Positions 1 through 7,101 of a DNA stretch of 9,695 nucleotides are shown piece by piece. Each line of letters begins with the position of its first letter. Position 1 is the stretch's first letter. This stretch comes from Lachnospiraceae bacterium UBA6452 (GTDB lineage: Bacteria > Bacillota > Clostridia > Lachnospirales > Lachnospiraceae): NCBI GenBank assembly GCA_002441865.1, contig DJNY01000133.1, positions 6,869-16,563 of the forward strand, read 5' to 3'. The position numbers were made by a program, and so were the translations under genes. The notes under the pieces were generated by a model. It made no database searches. It worked only from the letters and a program-made list of their open reading frames with translations, and was not told the origin of the DNA.

Positions 1-71
1 GAAACAACCGCCAGCACACCTGTGATCACCAGGACTGTTTCTCTCTTTATAAATGCAATGATCTGTTTCAT
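1..71 (-). CDS. Probable SLC13-family permease, N-terminal fragment
   Basis: Only the first 23 codons are inside the window. They read MKQIIAFIKRETVLVITGVL and then AVV: a short basic amphipathic stretch ending in KRE, followed by the beginning of a hydrophobic membrane segment. This opening resembles the N-terminus of Clostridial SLC13 (citrate/ArsB-type) permeases, which transport anions across the cytoplasmic membrane. The resemblance is from memory of the family and rests on very little sequence. The start at 71 is well supported by a GAGGAAG ribosome binding site at 80-86. The gene begins 21 bases after the stop of the zinc-ribbon gene, so it is probably the last visible member of the same operon. 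Another multi-pass membrane protein cannot be excluded. Confidence 0.5.
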   Translation of the reverse strand, partial: MKQIIAFIKRETVLVITGVLAVV

Positions 72-92
72 GTATATGACTTCCTCTTCTGT

Positions 93-845
93 TTATCTGC
101 ATTCTTCAATATGGCTGAAGCTCCATGCATGAATGTTCAGCTCCACAATAGCGGATCCGCAATATTCACAGTATTTGGCTCCCAGGGATGAGATCGGTGC
201 TCCGCAATTCGGGCAGTTGATGCCAAGTGCTCTGTCCGATTCCTTTTCCACGATCTCCCGGTTCTGGATATAGATCAGATCTGTATTAAATCTGGTCTGA
301 TATGTATATTCCGTACTGCCTTCCGTGATCCTGCCTTCCGCATTCTTTCTGTAATGCATACAGGCAAGTGAGGTCTGGAAGGTAACAACACATCTGCCTG
401 CATTTTTTCTGTACTGGCTGATCTCCGTCCTGTGGATCCTGATATCATCATACTGCTCGGTCAGATTCTGATCCGAAAGCATTTGCAGATGATGGGAAAG
501 CTGATCCTGCAGCTCCTGATTTCCTTCTTTTAATAAACTGCTGTCATTCTGGTCTATTGCACGCAGATAGGATACCAGTACATCTTCTGCCCTGTTTTTC
601 ATTTCATCGTAGGTAAAATCCGGAAAATCGGCTACGATCCGCGGCAGAAGGAGCGATGTCATCGCATTGACGGATTTCGGGGTTGTCGCATATTCCTGTT
701 TCATCTGCTGCGCCGCTTTTCTGATATCATCCGTTCCAAACAGATCCCGTGTCACTTCTTTTGCTTTCTTTTTTGCCAGATAGATCAATATATAGATGGC
801 AAGTATAATGACAAGTATCAGTACAAGTATGATAATGCTCTTCAT
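93..845 (-). CDS. TIM44-like membrane protein with C-terminal zinc ribbon
   Basis: This 250-residue protein has a single N-terminal membrane segment (about residues 3-24, almost all I, L and V). A basic KKKAKE stretch follows, placing the rest in the cytoplasm. Residues about 60-205 are a soluble alpha/beta region that looks like the bacterial TIM44-like (Tim44/NTF2-fold) domain: a helical start ending in a YLRAIDQND segment, then alternating strands that include CVVTFQTSLACMHY. The C-terminus carries a zinc ribbon with ligands C211, C214, C226 and C229 (CPNCGAP and CEYCGS). In other bacteria such proteins are membrane-anchored adaptors of unknown role; no enzymatic residues are visible. The gene follows the c-di-GMP gene by 53 bases with no convincing terminator between them. 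An AAGGAG lies rather far (about 16 bases) upstream of the ATG at 845, with a closer GGGGA, so the start is likely but not certain. Confidence 0.75.
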   Translation of the reverse strand: MKSIIILVLILVIILAIYILIYLAKKKAKEVTRDLFGTDDIRKAAQQMKQEYATTPKSVNAMTSLLLPRIVADFPDFTYDEMKNRAEDVLVSYLRAIDQNDSSLLKEGNQELQDQLSHHLQMLSDQNLTEQYDDIRIHRTEISQYRKNAGRCVVTFQTSLACMHYRKNAEGRITEGSTEYTYQTRFNTDLIYIQNREIVEKESDRALGINCPNCGAPISSLGAKYCEYCGSAIVELNIHAWSFSHIEECR

Positions 846-898
846 ATCCGTTCCCCGTCTCTCTCCTTTTATGCCGAATCCGGCTGTTCCATGATTTT

Positions 899-2845
899 TT
901 ACTGTTCCGGCTGTAATTCTGTCTGCAGCTCATCTGCAATCTCTTCCAGACATGTCAGAAGCAGTGGATTAAAAGCACCGCATTCACCGTTCTGGATCAT
1001 CTGCATTGCTTTTTCATGTGAAAACGCCTTTTTATACACCCGTTCGCTTGTCAGCGCATCATAGACATCCGCAATGGATACAAGCTGTGCGGAAATGGGA
1101 ATCTCATCGCCAACAAGACCGTCCGGATATCCTTTTCCGTCATACCTTTCATGATGCCACCGGCAGATCTCTATGGCGACCTGCAGCAGTCTCTCATCCT
1201 GATACCGCGGCAGATTCCGCAGCATATCTGCACCGATCGTTGTATGCGTTTTCATCGTTTCAAACTCTTCTGCAGTCAGTCTGCCCGGCTTATTTAAGAT
1301 TGCCTCATCAATACCGATCTTTCCGATATCATGCAGGGCGGATGCTGTCTCGATCAGACTGCGTTCCTGCCAAAGCGCCGGATATTTGTCTGTCTTCTGT
1401 ACGATCTTATCCAGCAGAAGCTGTGTGATCTTATTGATATGGATCACATGCATTCCGCTTTCTCCGTTTCTGAATTCTACAATATGACTCAGAATTTCGA
1501 TCATCATGCGGTTATTCTTTTCTTTTTCATTGATATGCGCCGTTACAAGCGACACAAGGCGTCTCTGTTTTGCATACAGCTTGATCGTGTTGAACACTCT
1601 CTGGAAGACGACTTTTGCATCAAACGGTCTGTTAATGTAATCCGAAACACCCATTTCATAGGCTCTGCGGATCACCAGATCTGCATCCTCACTGGAGATC
1701 ATAATGACCGGTATATCTTCGATCCAGTGATTCCGGTTCATCCGGGACAGTACTTCAAAGCCATCCATGACAGGCATCATGATATCCAGAAGAACAAGTG
1801 AAATACCCGTGCCCTGCTGCTGCAATATCTCCAGACATTCACTGCCGTTTGCCGCCTCCAGGATACGGTAATCCTCACAGAGCATTGCAGATAAGATCTC
1901 ACGGTTGATATCGGAATCATCTACGATCAGGATCTGCTGTTTCCCCTGTTCCTTCTCTGCCTTGGCAATATCATCCTTCCCACCCGTGACGGCATTATGT
2001 TCCGTCACAACGCGGTTTTTCTGATTCTTTGCCTGATACATCAGACGGTCCGCTCTGCCTACCGCATTTTCGACCGGTTCGTCTCCTGCGATCACACCTC
2101 CGATACTGGCGGAAAGCTGGAGTCCGGCATAGCCCGGTACCTCTGTTTCATACACTGCCTTGCAGATCTTTTCCAGCAGCGTATCCATTTCCGTTTCCCC
2201 AATCTTTGGAAGCACCATCAAAAACTCATCCCCGCCATAGCGGATCAGTGTATCCTCTTCACGCATATTGCCGCGGATCACATTTGCCGCAGTCACAAGT
2301 GCCATATCGCCTGCCTGGTGTCCGTATACATCATTGTACAGTTTAAAATCATCCAGATCAACGATCACAACACCGGCTCCCTGCATATTTACTTCCTTGA
2401 CAGAATCCTCAAAATACCTTCTGTTGTGTGCACCTGTCAGTGCATCCTCATACAGCTTATCCGTATAGCCGGTCAGCTGATATACAAGCTTTTCACTGCC
2501 CTGGGAATCGATCAGGGAATCAATCTCCAGCTGTTTGATCATTTCCATCACATAAGGCTCGTGATCGATCTCCACATATCTTGCATAGACCTGATACAGG
2601 GAAGTGTCCACATATTCCAGTTTGACCTTCATTCTTCTCTGCATTGCAGCTTTTCTGGCAATACAATTTTCACAGCGTTTATCCTTCTTCCAGAAGCTGT
2701 AACATTTACAGCCGTCCGCATCTCCCTGAAAGCCTTCCGAAAACAGCCCTTCTATGCTGATCATGCGGACCACGTCAAAGATCTGCCGCATGGCCGCCAC
2801 ATTTTTTTCCACTTCCTGCATTGTCAGATTGTTTTTTATTTCCAT
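899..2845 (-). CDS. GGDEF - receiver - HD-GYP c-di-GMP signalling protein
   Basis: A soluble 648-residue protein with four parts. Residues 1-125 form a PAS-like sensor with a cysteine cluster (C46, C48, C58, C61). Residues about 130-282 are a diguanylate cyclase: DLDDFK at 163-168, intact RYGGDEF at 202-208 and an inhibitory-site RxxD at R195-D198. Residues about 303-425 are a response-regulator receiver: acidic pair D309/D310, phosphoacceptor D354 in LLDIMMP and S384/S385, but R406 where the conserved lysine usually sits. Residues about 440-640 are an HD-GYP phosphodiesterase: HD at 505-506, H534, HHE at 564-566 and GKGYP at 570-574. The first enzyme makes c-di-GMP from two GTP and the second degrades it, so this is a candidate bifunctional switch with phosphorylation input. 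All expected catalytic motifs are present by eye. No membrane segment is seen. An AGGTG site just before the ATG supports the start, 18 bases after the glycosyltransferase gene. Confidence 0.93.
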   Translation of the reverse strand: MEIKNNLTMQEVEKNVAAMRQIFDVVRMISIEGLFSEGFQGDADGCKCYSFWKKDKRCENCIARKAAMQRRMKVKLEYVDTSLYQVYARYVEIDHEPYVMEMIKQLEIDSLIDSQGSEKLVYQLTGYTDKLYEDALTGAHNRRYFEDSVKEVNMQGAGVVIVDLDDFKLYNDVYGHQAGDMALVTAANVIRGNMREEDTLIRYGGDEFLMVLPKIGETEMDTLLEKICKAVYETEVPGYAGLQLSASIGGVIAGDEPVENAVGRADRLMYQAKNQKNRVVTEHNAVTGGKDDIAKAEKEQGKQQILIVDDSDINREILSAMLCEDYRILEAANGSECLEILQQQGTGISLVLLDIMMPVMDGFEVLSRMNRNHWIEDIPVIMISSEDADLVIRRAYEMGVSDYINRPFDAKVVFQRVFNTIKLYAKQRRLVSLVTAHINEKEKNNRMMIEILSHIVEFRNGESGMHVIHINKITQLLLDKIVQKTDKYPALWQERSLIETASALHDIGKIGIDEAILNKPGRLTAEEFETMKTHTTIGADMLRNLPRYQDERLLQVAIEICRWHHERYDGKGYPDGLVGDEIPISAQLVSIADVYDALTSERVYKKAFSHEKAMQMIQNGECGAFNPLLLTCLEEIADELQTELQPEQ

Positions 2846-2863
2846 TTTTTCACCTGTACCATT

Positions 2864-3997
2864 CTATTGTTGTCTGCCGTTTTTCCCCTGCACCTTTTCT
2901 TCCAGCCAGTCGCACAGGGCAGACCTTGCATCCTGCGGGATCAGAAGCTGACTGATCTTCTGCCTTTGTGCATCCTCTTCCCGCAGCAGTTTATTCACTG
3001 CCCGTTTTAGCTGCAAAGCAGGATGCTTTACTGCAATACTCATTCCGTTCTTTGCAAAGAAGTGCATGTTTTTTGTCTCACAGCCCGGAATAGGTGCGAT
3101 CTGGATATACGGAACATGAAGCACTGCCGCCTCGGTTGAAGAAAGTCCGCCCGGTTTTGACAAAAACAGATCACACGCCCGCATATAAAGTGCCATCTGC
3201 TTTGTACGGTGCAGAAGTATCAGTTCTTCCCCGTAAGCTGCCTGCAGCTTATCATACAGCCTGTCATTGCTGCCACACACTGCAATGATCTTTCCCTGTT
3301 TTCCGCTTTTTTTTAAGTAACGCAGCAGATTTCTGATCGTTTCTTCAATATTACCGGCCCCGATACTGCCGCCTGTCAGCAGAATATAAACCAGGTCCTC
3401 TGAAAGTCCCAGTTTCCCTCTTGCCTCCTGTTTCGTCAGCTGTGTATCACACGCCATTGCGACCGGTATCCCAAACGGAAGGAGCTTCTCCGCCGGAATC
3501 CCTCTTTTTCTGAACTCCTCCAGCTGTTTTTCTCCCGGTACGACGTAATAATCACAATCTGTTTCTTCCGTAAACGGAATACAGGTATAATCTGTGGCAA
3601 TAAAAACGGACAAGGGCAGTTTATCTCCCTGTTTCTTCAGGTAGGTGATCAGCTCTGCCGGGTATAAATGCGGCATCAGGATCACATCGGCCGGGTGCTG
3701 CTTCAGATACACACGCAGCTTTTTCGCCACTCTGATATTGGCATAATAAACCGGCGATTTGCCGGGCACGCGTCTGACAACAGAACCAAGCGAATACACC
3801 ACACCAAACATGCGTGGCATACGCTGCACCATTCTGACATACAGCGCGCCGATCTCCTCTGCCAGCTTATGGCTGACCAGCTCATACGGATCCATCATCG
3901 TCACGTGATGTCCTCTTTTCTCCAGTTCTCCCTTTACTGCCGCAGCCGCTGCATTATGTCCGCCTCCGGTGCTGCAGGATAAGATCAATGCTTCCAT
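2864..3997 (-). CDS. GT28 / MGDG-synthase-like glycosyltransferase
   Basis: A 377-residue two-domain GT-B glycosyltransferase of the MGDG synthase/UgtP type. The N-terminal acceptor domain opens with LILSCSTGGGHN (GGGH at 11-14), the hallmark of the family. The C-terminal nucleotide-sugar domain shows LLTGGSIGAG at about 206-215 and the donor-binding SKPGGLSSTEA at 280-290, followed by PIPGCE near 303-307. Relatives transfer glucose or galactose from a UDP-sugar to diacylglycerol on the inner face of the membrane, giving glycolipids and lipoteichoic acid anchors; the real substrate here is not shown by sequence. MurG is a distant relative, but the GGGHN opening favours a lipid glycosyltransferase. 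The start overlaps the end of the PlsY-like gene by 13 bases, with a TAAGG nine bases upstream, indicating translational coupling and a shared lipid pathway. Confidence 0.88.
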   Translation of the reverse strand: MEALILSCSTGGGHNAAAAAVKGELEKRGHHVTMMDPYELVSHKLAEEIGALYVRMVQRMPRMFGVVYSLGSVVRRVPGKSPVYYANIRVAKKLRVYLKQHPADVILMPHLYPAELITYLKKQGDKLPLSVFIATDYTCIPFTEETDCDYYVVPGEKQLEEFRKRGIPAEKLLPFGIPVAMACDTQLTKQEARGKLGLSEDLVYILLTGGSIGAGNIEETIRNLLRYLKKSGKQGKIIAVCGSNDRLYDKLQAAYGEELILLHRTKQMALYMRACDLFLSKPGGLSSTEAAVLHVPYIQIAPIPGCETKNMHFFAKNGMSIAVKHPALQLKRAVNKLLREEDAQRQKISQLLIPQDARSALCDWLEEKVQGKNGRQQ

Positions 3998-4605
3998 AAC
4001 AGTTTTACCTTACATCCTTCTCTTTTTTCCGTGCTCAGGTGCATTCTGAGACAGACTACTGCCGTGATCATGCAGCCTGCCAGCTTATAGACCGGATTTT
4101 TCCCGATCAGCAGCAGATACAGCATCATGCATACATAGGTCATGATCGTCCTGTAATAATGCGGACTGATCCGGATCACAAGGGAAAACAGGATAAAAAA
4201 TGCCGCTAATGTCAGCACCGGTCTGAGATCCGGAAACAGACCGAGCAGACTGCCGAAAGAGACCGCAATTCCCTTTCCGCCCCGGAAATGATGATAAACC
4301 GGGAAAGCATGGCCGATCACGGGTGCTGTCATCACAAGTGCCAGACCTGCCGGCATATGGATTCCCTGCCTTGCCGTTATCCATATGCAACAAAATACCG
4401 GTAAAAATCCCTTGGCAAGATCACCGGCAAGTGTCAGAACACCACACAAAAAACCACCTTCCATAAAAGCGTTCGCCGTGCCCGGATTCTGATCCTTTGT
4501 TCCTTCCAGAATATCTTTATGCTTCAGTATGCGTCCCCAGAAAGGCGCAAATAAAAAGCTTCCCATTAAATATCCGATAACAGAAAAAAATATATAAATA
4601 CTAAT
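3985..4605 (-). CDS. plsY: PlsY-like glycerol-3-phosphate acyltransferase, probable ATT start
   Basis: A polytopic membrane protein of the PlsY (acyl-phosphate:glycerol-3-phosphate acyltransferase) family, which in Gram-positives adds the first acyl chain in phospholipid synthesis. Visible family marks are GYLMGSFLFAPFWGRIL near the N-terminus, NPGTANAF (40-47) and the strong second motif GHAFPVYHHFRGGKGIA (98-114). The first ATG, at 4566, would cut off most of the first membrane helix. Reading upstream in frame adds SIYIFFSVIGYL, and the only plausible start is an ATT at 4605, nine bases after AAGGAG at 4615-4620. I therefore annotate 206 residues from the ATT. Motif 1 is divergent: aspartate (38) and methionine (48) sit where I would expect the conserved serine and arginine, so standard PlsY activity is uncertain. 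It lies 19 bases after the kinase gene and overlaps the glycosyltransferase gene by 13 bases. Confidence 0.82.
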   Translation of the reverse strand: MSIYIFFSVIGYLMGSFLFAPFWGRILKHKDILEGTKDQNPGTANAFMEGGFLCGVLTLAGDLAKGFLPVFCCIWITARQGIHMPAGLALVMTAPVIGHAFPVYHHFRGGKGIAVSFGSLLGLFPDLRPVLTLAAFFILFSLVIRISPHYYRTIMTYVCMMLYLLLIGKNPVYKLAGCMITAVVCLRMHLSTEKREGCKVKLLWKH

Positions 4606-4614
4606 ATGACTCGA

Positions 4615-4620
4615 CTCCTT
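4615..4620 (-). promoter_or_regulatory. Ribosome binding site deciding the plsY-like start
   Basis: A perfect AAGGAG lies four bases after the kinase stop codon. Its spacing of nine bases to the in-frame ATT at 4605 is suitable for initiation. It is 48 bases from the first ATG at 4566, which is too far. This site is the main argument for the upstream ATT start. Confidence 0.7.
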
Positions 4621-4624
4621 TTCC

Positions 4625-6958
4625 TTATGTCCGGGATCTGGTCCGGCACTGCCTCAATGCATCGATCAGTTTCTCAGCTGTGACCGGTTTTGCCAGATGT
4701 ACATCCATCCCCGCTTCCCTGCACTTTTTAATGTCTTCTAAAAATGCATTCGCCGTGATCGCAATGACCGGTATCGTCGCTGCATCTTCCCTTTCCAGCT
4801 TCCGGATTTCCCTTGTTGCTGCATAGCCATCCATCACAGGCATCATGACATCCATTAAAATTGCCTGATAGGTATATGCCGGCTTCTCCCGGAACAGATC
4901 CAATGCCATTTTCCCGTTTTCCGCCGGATCCACCGTGATCTGTGCATCCTCCAGAATCGTTTTTGCAATCTCACGGTTCAGATTATTGTCCTCCACAAGC
5001 AGTACGTGCATCCCTGCCAGATCAACCAGCTCTTTATTTTCACTGTCTTCCCTGCAGGCATCTTCGGATGCGATCCTGAATGGGATACTGACAGTGAAGG
5101 TACTTCCTATCCCCGGTTCACTTTCAATGGCAATACTGCCGTCCATCCTGTCGATCAGCTTCTTTACAATCGCCATGCCAAGCCCTGTCCCCTGATAGCT
5201 GGATCTTGCACCCTGGTCTGCCTGTGTAAACGGTTCAAATATATGCTGCAAAAATTCCTTCGACATTCCAATTCCCGTGTCCGAAATGACCACCTGATAT
5301 ACGACCGTTTCCCCATCACTCTGTACAAAAGCTGCCTTACAGGATATACTGCCTCCCGGCTTGTTATATTTTACCGCATTACTCAGGATATTCAACATGA
5401 TCTGTCTGACATAAAGCGGATTCCCATACACATACGGATATTTGAACTGCATGCTGCAATCATCGCACAGTACGGTAATGCCGGCCTCTGCAGCCTGCAT
5501 TTGCGCAATTGTAAGTACTTCTTCCGACAATGCATGGATATCAAACACTTCCTGTTCCATCTCAACATCTGTATCCTCCAGCCTGCTCATCTGGAGCACA
5601 TCATTGATCAGACTGAGCAGATGACTGGCTGCCACCTTTGCCTTTGCACGATTAGCACGCATCAGCTCTATATCTTTATCATGCCTGTCATTGATCTCTA
5701 TCATTCCCAGAATTCCGTTTAAAGGAGTTCTGATATCATGTGACATCCGGGACAGAAATTCGGATTTTGCAGCATTGGCCCTTTTTGCTTCCATCACTGC
5801 TTTTTCCATTTCCCGCATCTGCTGTTTTTCTTTCTGTACCTGCTCTTCCACATTACGGAGTCCGATCACAACACAGTCCGGATGATCCGCTTCATCGCTC
5901 AGCACCACATTGGCTTCCACGCAAAACGACTCCTGTTCTTCTCTGCAGCAATTAAAACGAAGGGTACAATACTTATTTTTCTCCAGATTTCTCAACAGAT
6001 TTTTCCGTTCAAAGCAATCCCGGAACCGCTCTCTGTCCTCTTCCCGCACAAATGTATCCGCATACAGATGCATTGCCGTGTCATATGATATCACACCACC
6101 GGAACGGAGCTGTTCAAACATATCCTCATATCCGTCTTCAAGCTTCCTGATCTGCACACGGTCATGCAGAAGATCTCCATATAAAACGGACATATAATAT
6201 TCCCCGAGAACCTGTGCTGCAGACTGGTTCAACAAAAGCTCCTGCTGCACCTTTTCCAGATCTGCCATTGTTTTCTTCAGTCTTTCATTTTCATCCTCTG
6301 TCTGCCGGCTCTTTTCCAGCCGTCCTGTCTGCAGTGCATACATAAAAAAGATCGTACTGTAAATAATGGCTGCTCTTCCCACGCTTCTGACATTAAATAC
6401 AGCCTCCAGCAGCATTGCCAGAAACAGATAAGCCACAGCAAGCAGCATGATCCTTTTTTCCAGCTTTGCTTCCAGGAAATGCCCCCTGATCACATAAACA
6501 GTCAGAATGATCAGATAGATCATAGTGGTAATCTGGGAGATATATCCAAACGGACCTCTGTGGAACTGGTTGGCAGCATCATAAGAAAAAGCAATATCCG
6601 TAAAAAATGCGGAACAGGTCAAAAAGAACGTCAAAAGCACAGGAAGAATCAGCAAAACTTCTCTTTGCCAGTTTTTCTCCCTGTGCTGAACAACTTTTAT
6701 AAACGAATATGCCAGAAACGGCCGCAGTGTATATCCAAGTACCGACAAGAAAATCCTCAGCCTCGTCGGATATGGCAATATTGCTGTATAAAGCTCCAGA
6801 TTATATACAGCAAGCTCCAGGAACTCCAGCAGCCATATTACGGAAAAAAGTCTTTTCTCCCATTGCTTCATCGTATCATTCTTTGCCAGAATGACTACCA
6901 GAAATGCCAGCCCGGCAAGAGGCGCAAAATTATATGTGATCATCTCATTTACAGACAT
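4625..6958 (-). CDS. Membrane hybrid histidine kinase (7TM - sensor - HisKA - HATPase - receiver)
   Basis: A 777-residue hybrid sensor kinase. Residues 1-210 contain about seven hydrophobic segments (roughly 10-26, 37-55, 67-88, 100-118, 138-157, 168-187, 196-210), like the N-terminal 7TM sensor module of many Clostridial kinases. A coiled coil (about 212-245) leads into a PAS-like region (about 245-370) and a second coil. The kinase core has SHDIRTPLNG with phosphorylated H407, N-box N523/N527, G1 motif DTGIGM at 560-565 and G2 motif QGTGLGMAIV at 589-598. The C-terminal receiver has E656/D657, phosphoacceptor D703 in LMDVMMP, T735 and K757, all intact. No HPt domain or separate response regulator is encoded nearby, so the final target is unknown. 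It is the first gene after a consensus promoter, with GAGG seven bases before its ATG. The signal sensed cannot be read from the sequence. Confidence 0.92.
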   Translation of the reverse strand: MSVNEMITYNFAPLAGLAFLVVILAKNDTMKQWEKRLFSVIWLLEFLELAVYNLELYTAILPYPTRLRIFLSVLGYTLRPFLAYSFIKVVQHREKNWQREVLLILPVLLTFFLTCSAFFTDIAFSYDAANQFHRGPFGYISQITTMIYLIILTVYVIRGHFLEAKLEKRIMLLAVAYLFLAMLLEAVFNVRSVGRAAIIYSTIFFMYALQTGRLEKSRQTEDENERLKKTMADLEKVQQELLLNQSAAQVLGEYYMSVLYGDLLHDRVQIRKLEDGYEDMFEQLRSGGVISYDTAMHLYADTFVREEDRERFRDCFERKNLLRNLEKNKYCTLRFNCCREEQESFCVEANVVLSDEADHPDCVVIGLRNVEEQVQKEKQQMREMEKAVMEAKRANAAKSEFLSRMSHDIRTPLNGILGMIEINDRHDKDIELMRANRAKAKVAASHLLSLINDVLQMSRLEDTDVEMEQEVFDIHALSEEVLTIAQMQAAEAGITVLCDDCSMQFKYPYVYGNPLYVRQIMLNILSNAVKYNKPGGSISCKAAFVQSDGETVVYQVVISDTGIGMSKEFLQHIFEPFTQADQGARSSYQGTGLGMAIVKKLIDRMDGSIAIESEPGIGSTFTVSIPFRIASEDACREDSENKELVDLAGMHVLLVEDNNLNREIAKTILEDAQITVDPAENGKMALDLFREKPAYTYQAILMDVMMPVMDGYAATREIRKLEREDAATIPVIAITANAFLEDIKKCREAGMDVHLAKPVTAEKLIDALRQCRTRSRT

Positions 6959-6965
6959 CTTAAAA

Positions 6966-6969
6966 CCTC
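6966..6969 (-). promoter_or_regulatory. Ribosome binding site of the hybrid kinase gene
   Basis: A GAGG (within TTGAGG) sits seven bases upstream of the ATG at 6958 and fixes that start. The 5' untranslated region from the promoter at 7036-7064 would be about 70 bases. Confidence 0.65.
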
Positions 6970-7035
6970 AACCTTCCCCATCAACATGGCACACAGATAT
7001 CACTTCACGATGCCTGTTTTCTTTGCCATTGTTTC

Positions 7036-7064
7036 ATTATACATGGGAAAAGTTTTTATTTCAA
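7036..7064 (-). promoter_or_regulatory. Sigma-A promoter of the kinase/lipid/c-di-GMP operon
   Basis: On the minus strand, TTGAAA (7059-7064) is followed by exactly 17 bases and a perfect TATAAT (7036-7041). Transcription would start near 7029, about 70 bases before the kinase ATG. It lies in the 143-base gap between the CMD gene and the kinase gene and is the best housekeeping promoter in the window. No strong terminator separates it from the gene before it, so readthrough from the cupin operon is also possible. Confidence 0.85.
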
Positions 7065-7101
7065 TGTCTGCACCAAAATTACTTCTTTTCGTCCGGTAAG
7101 A

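Noticed and set aside
862..885. GCCG-GATT-CGGC hairpin between the c-di-GMP and zinc-ribbon genes
   Set aside because: A four-pair stem followed by A residues is not a terminator, and the spacing supports a continuous operon.
1997..3010. A 337-codon open frame on the plus strand
   Set aside because: It is antisense to the GGDEF part of the c-di-GMP gene, is rich in His, Cys and Phe as expected from a reversed coding frame, and shows no family motif. It is a shadow of the real gene.
6479..7099. A 206-codon plus-strand open frame over the kinase start and promoter
   Set aside because: It is antisense to the kinase membrane region, has no recognisable domain, and has odd composition (many Gln, Lys and His residues).
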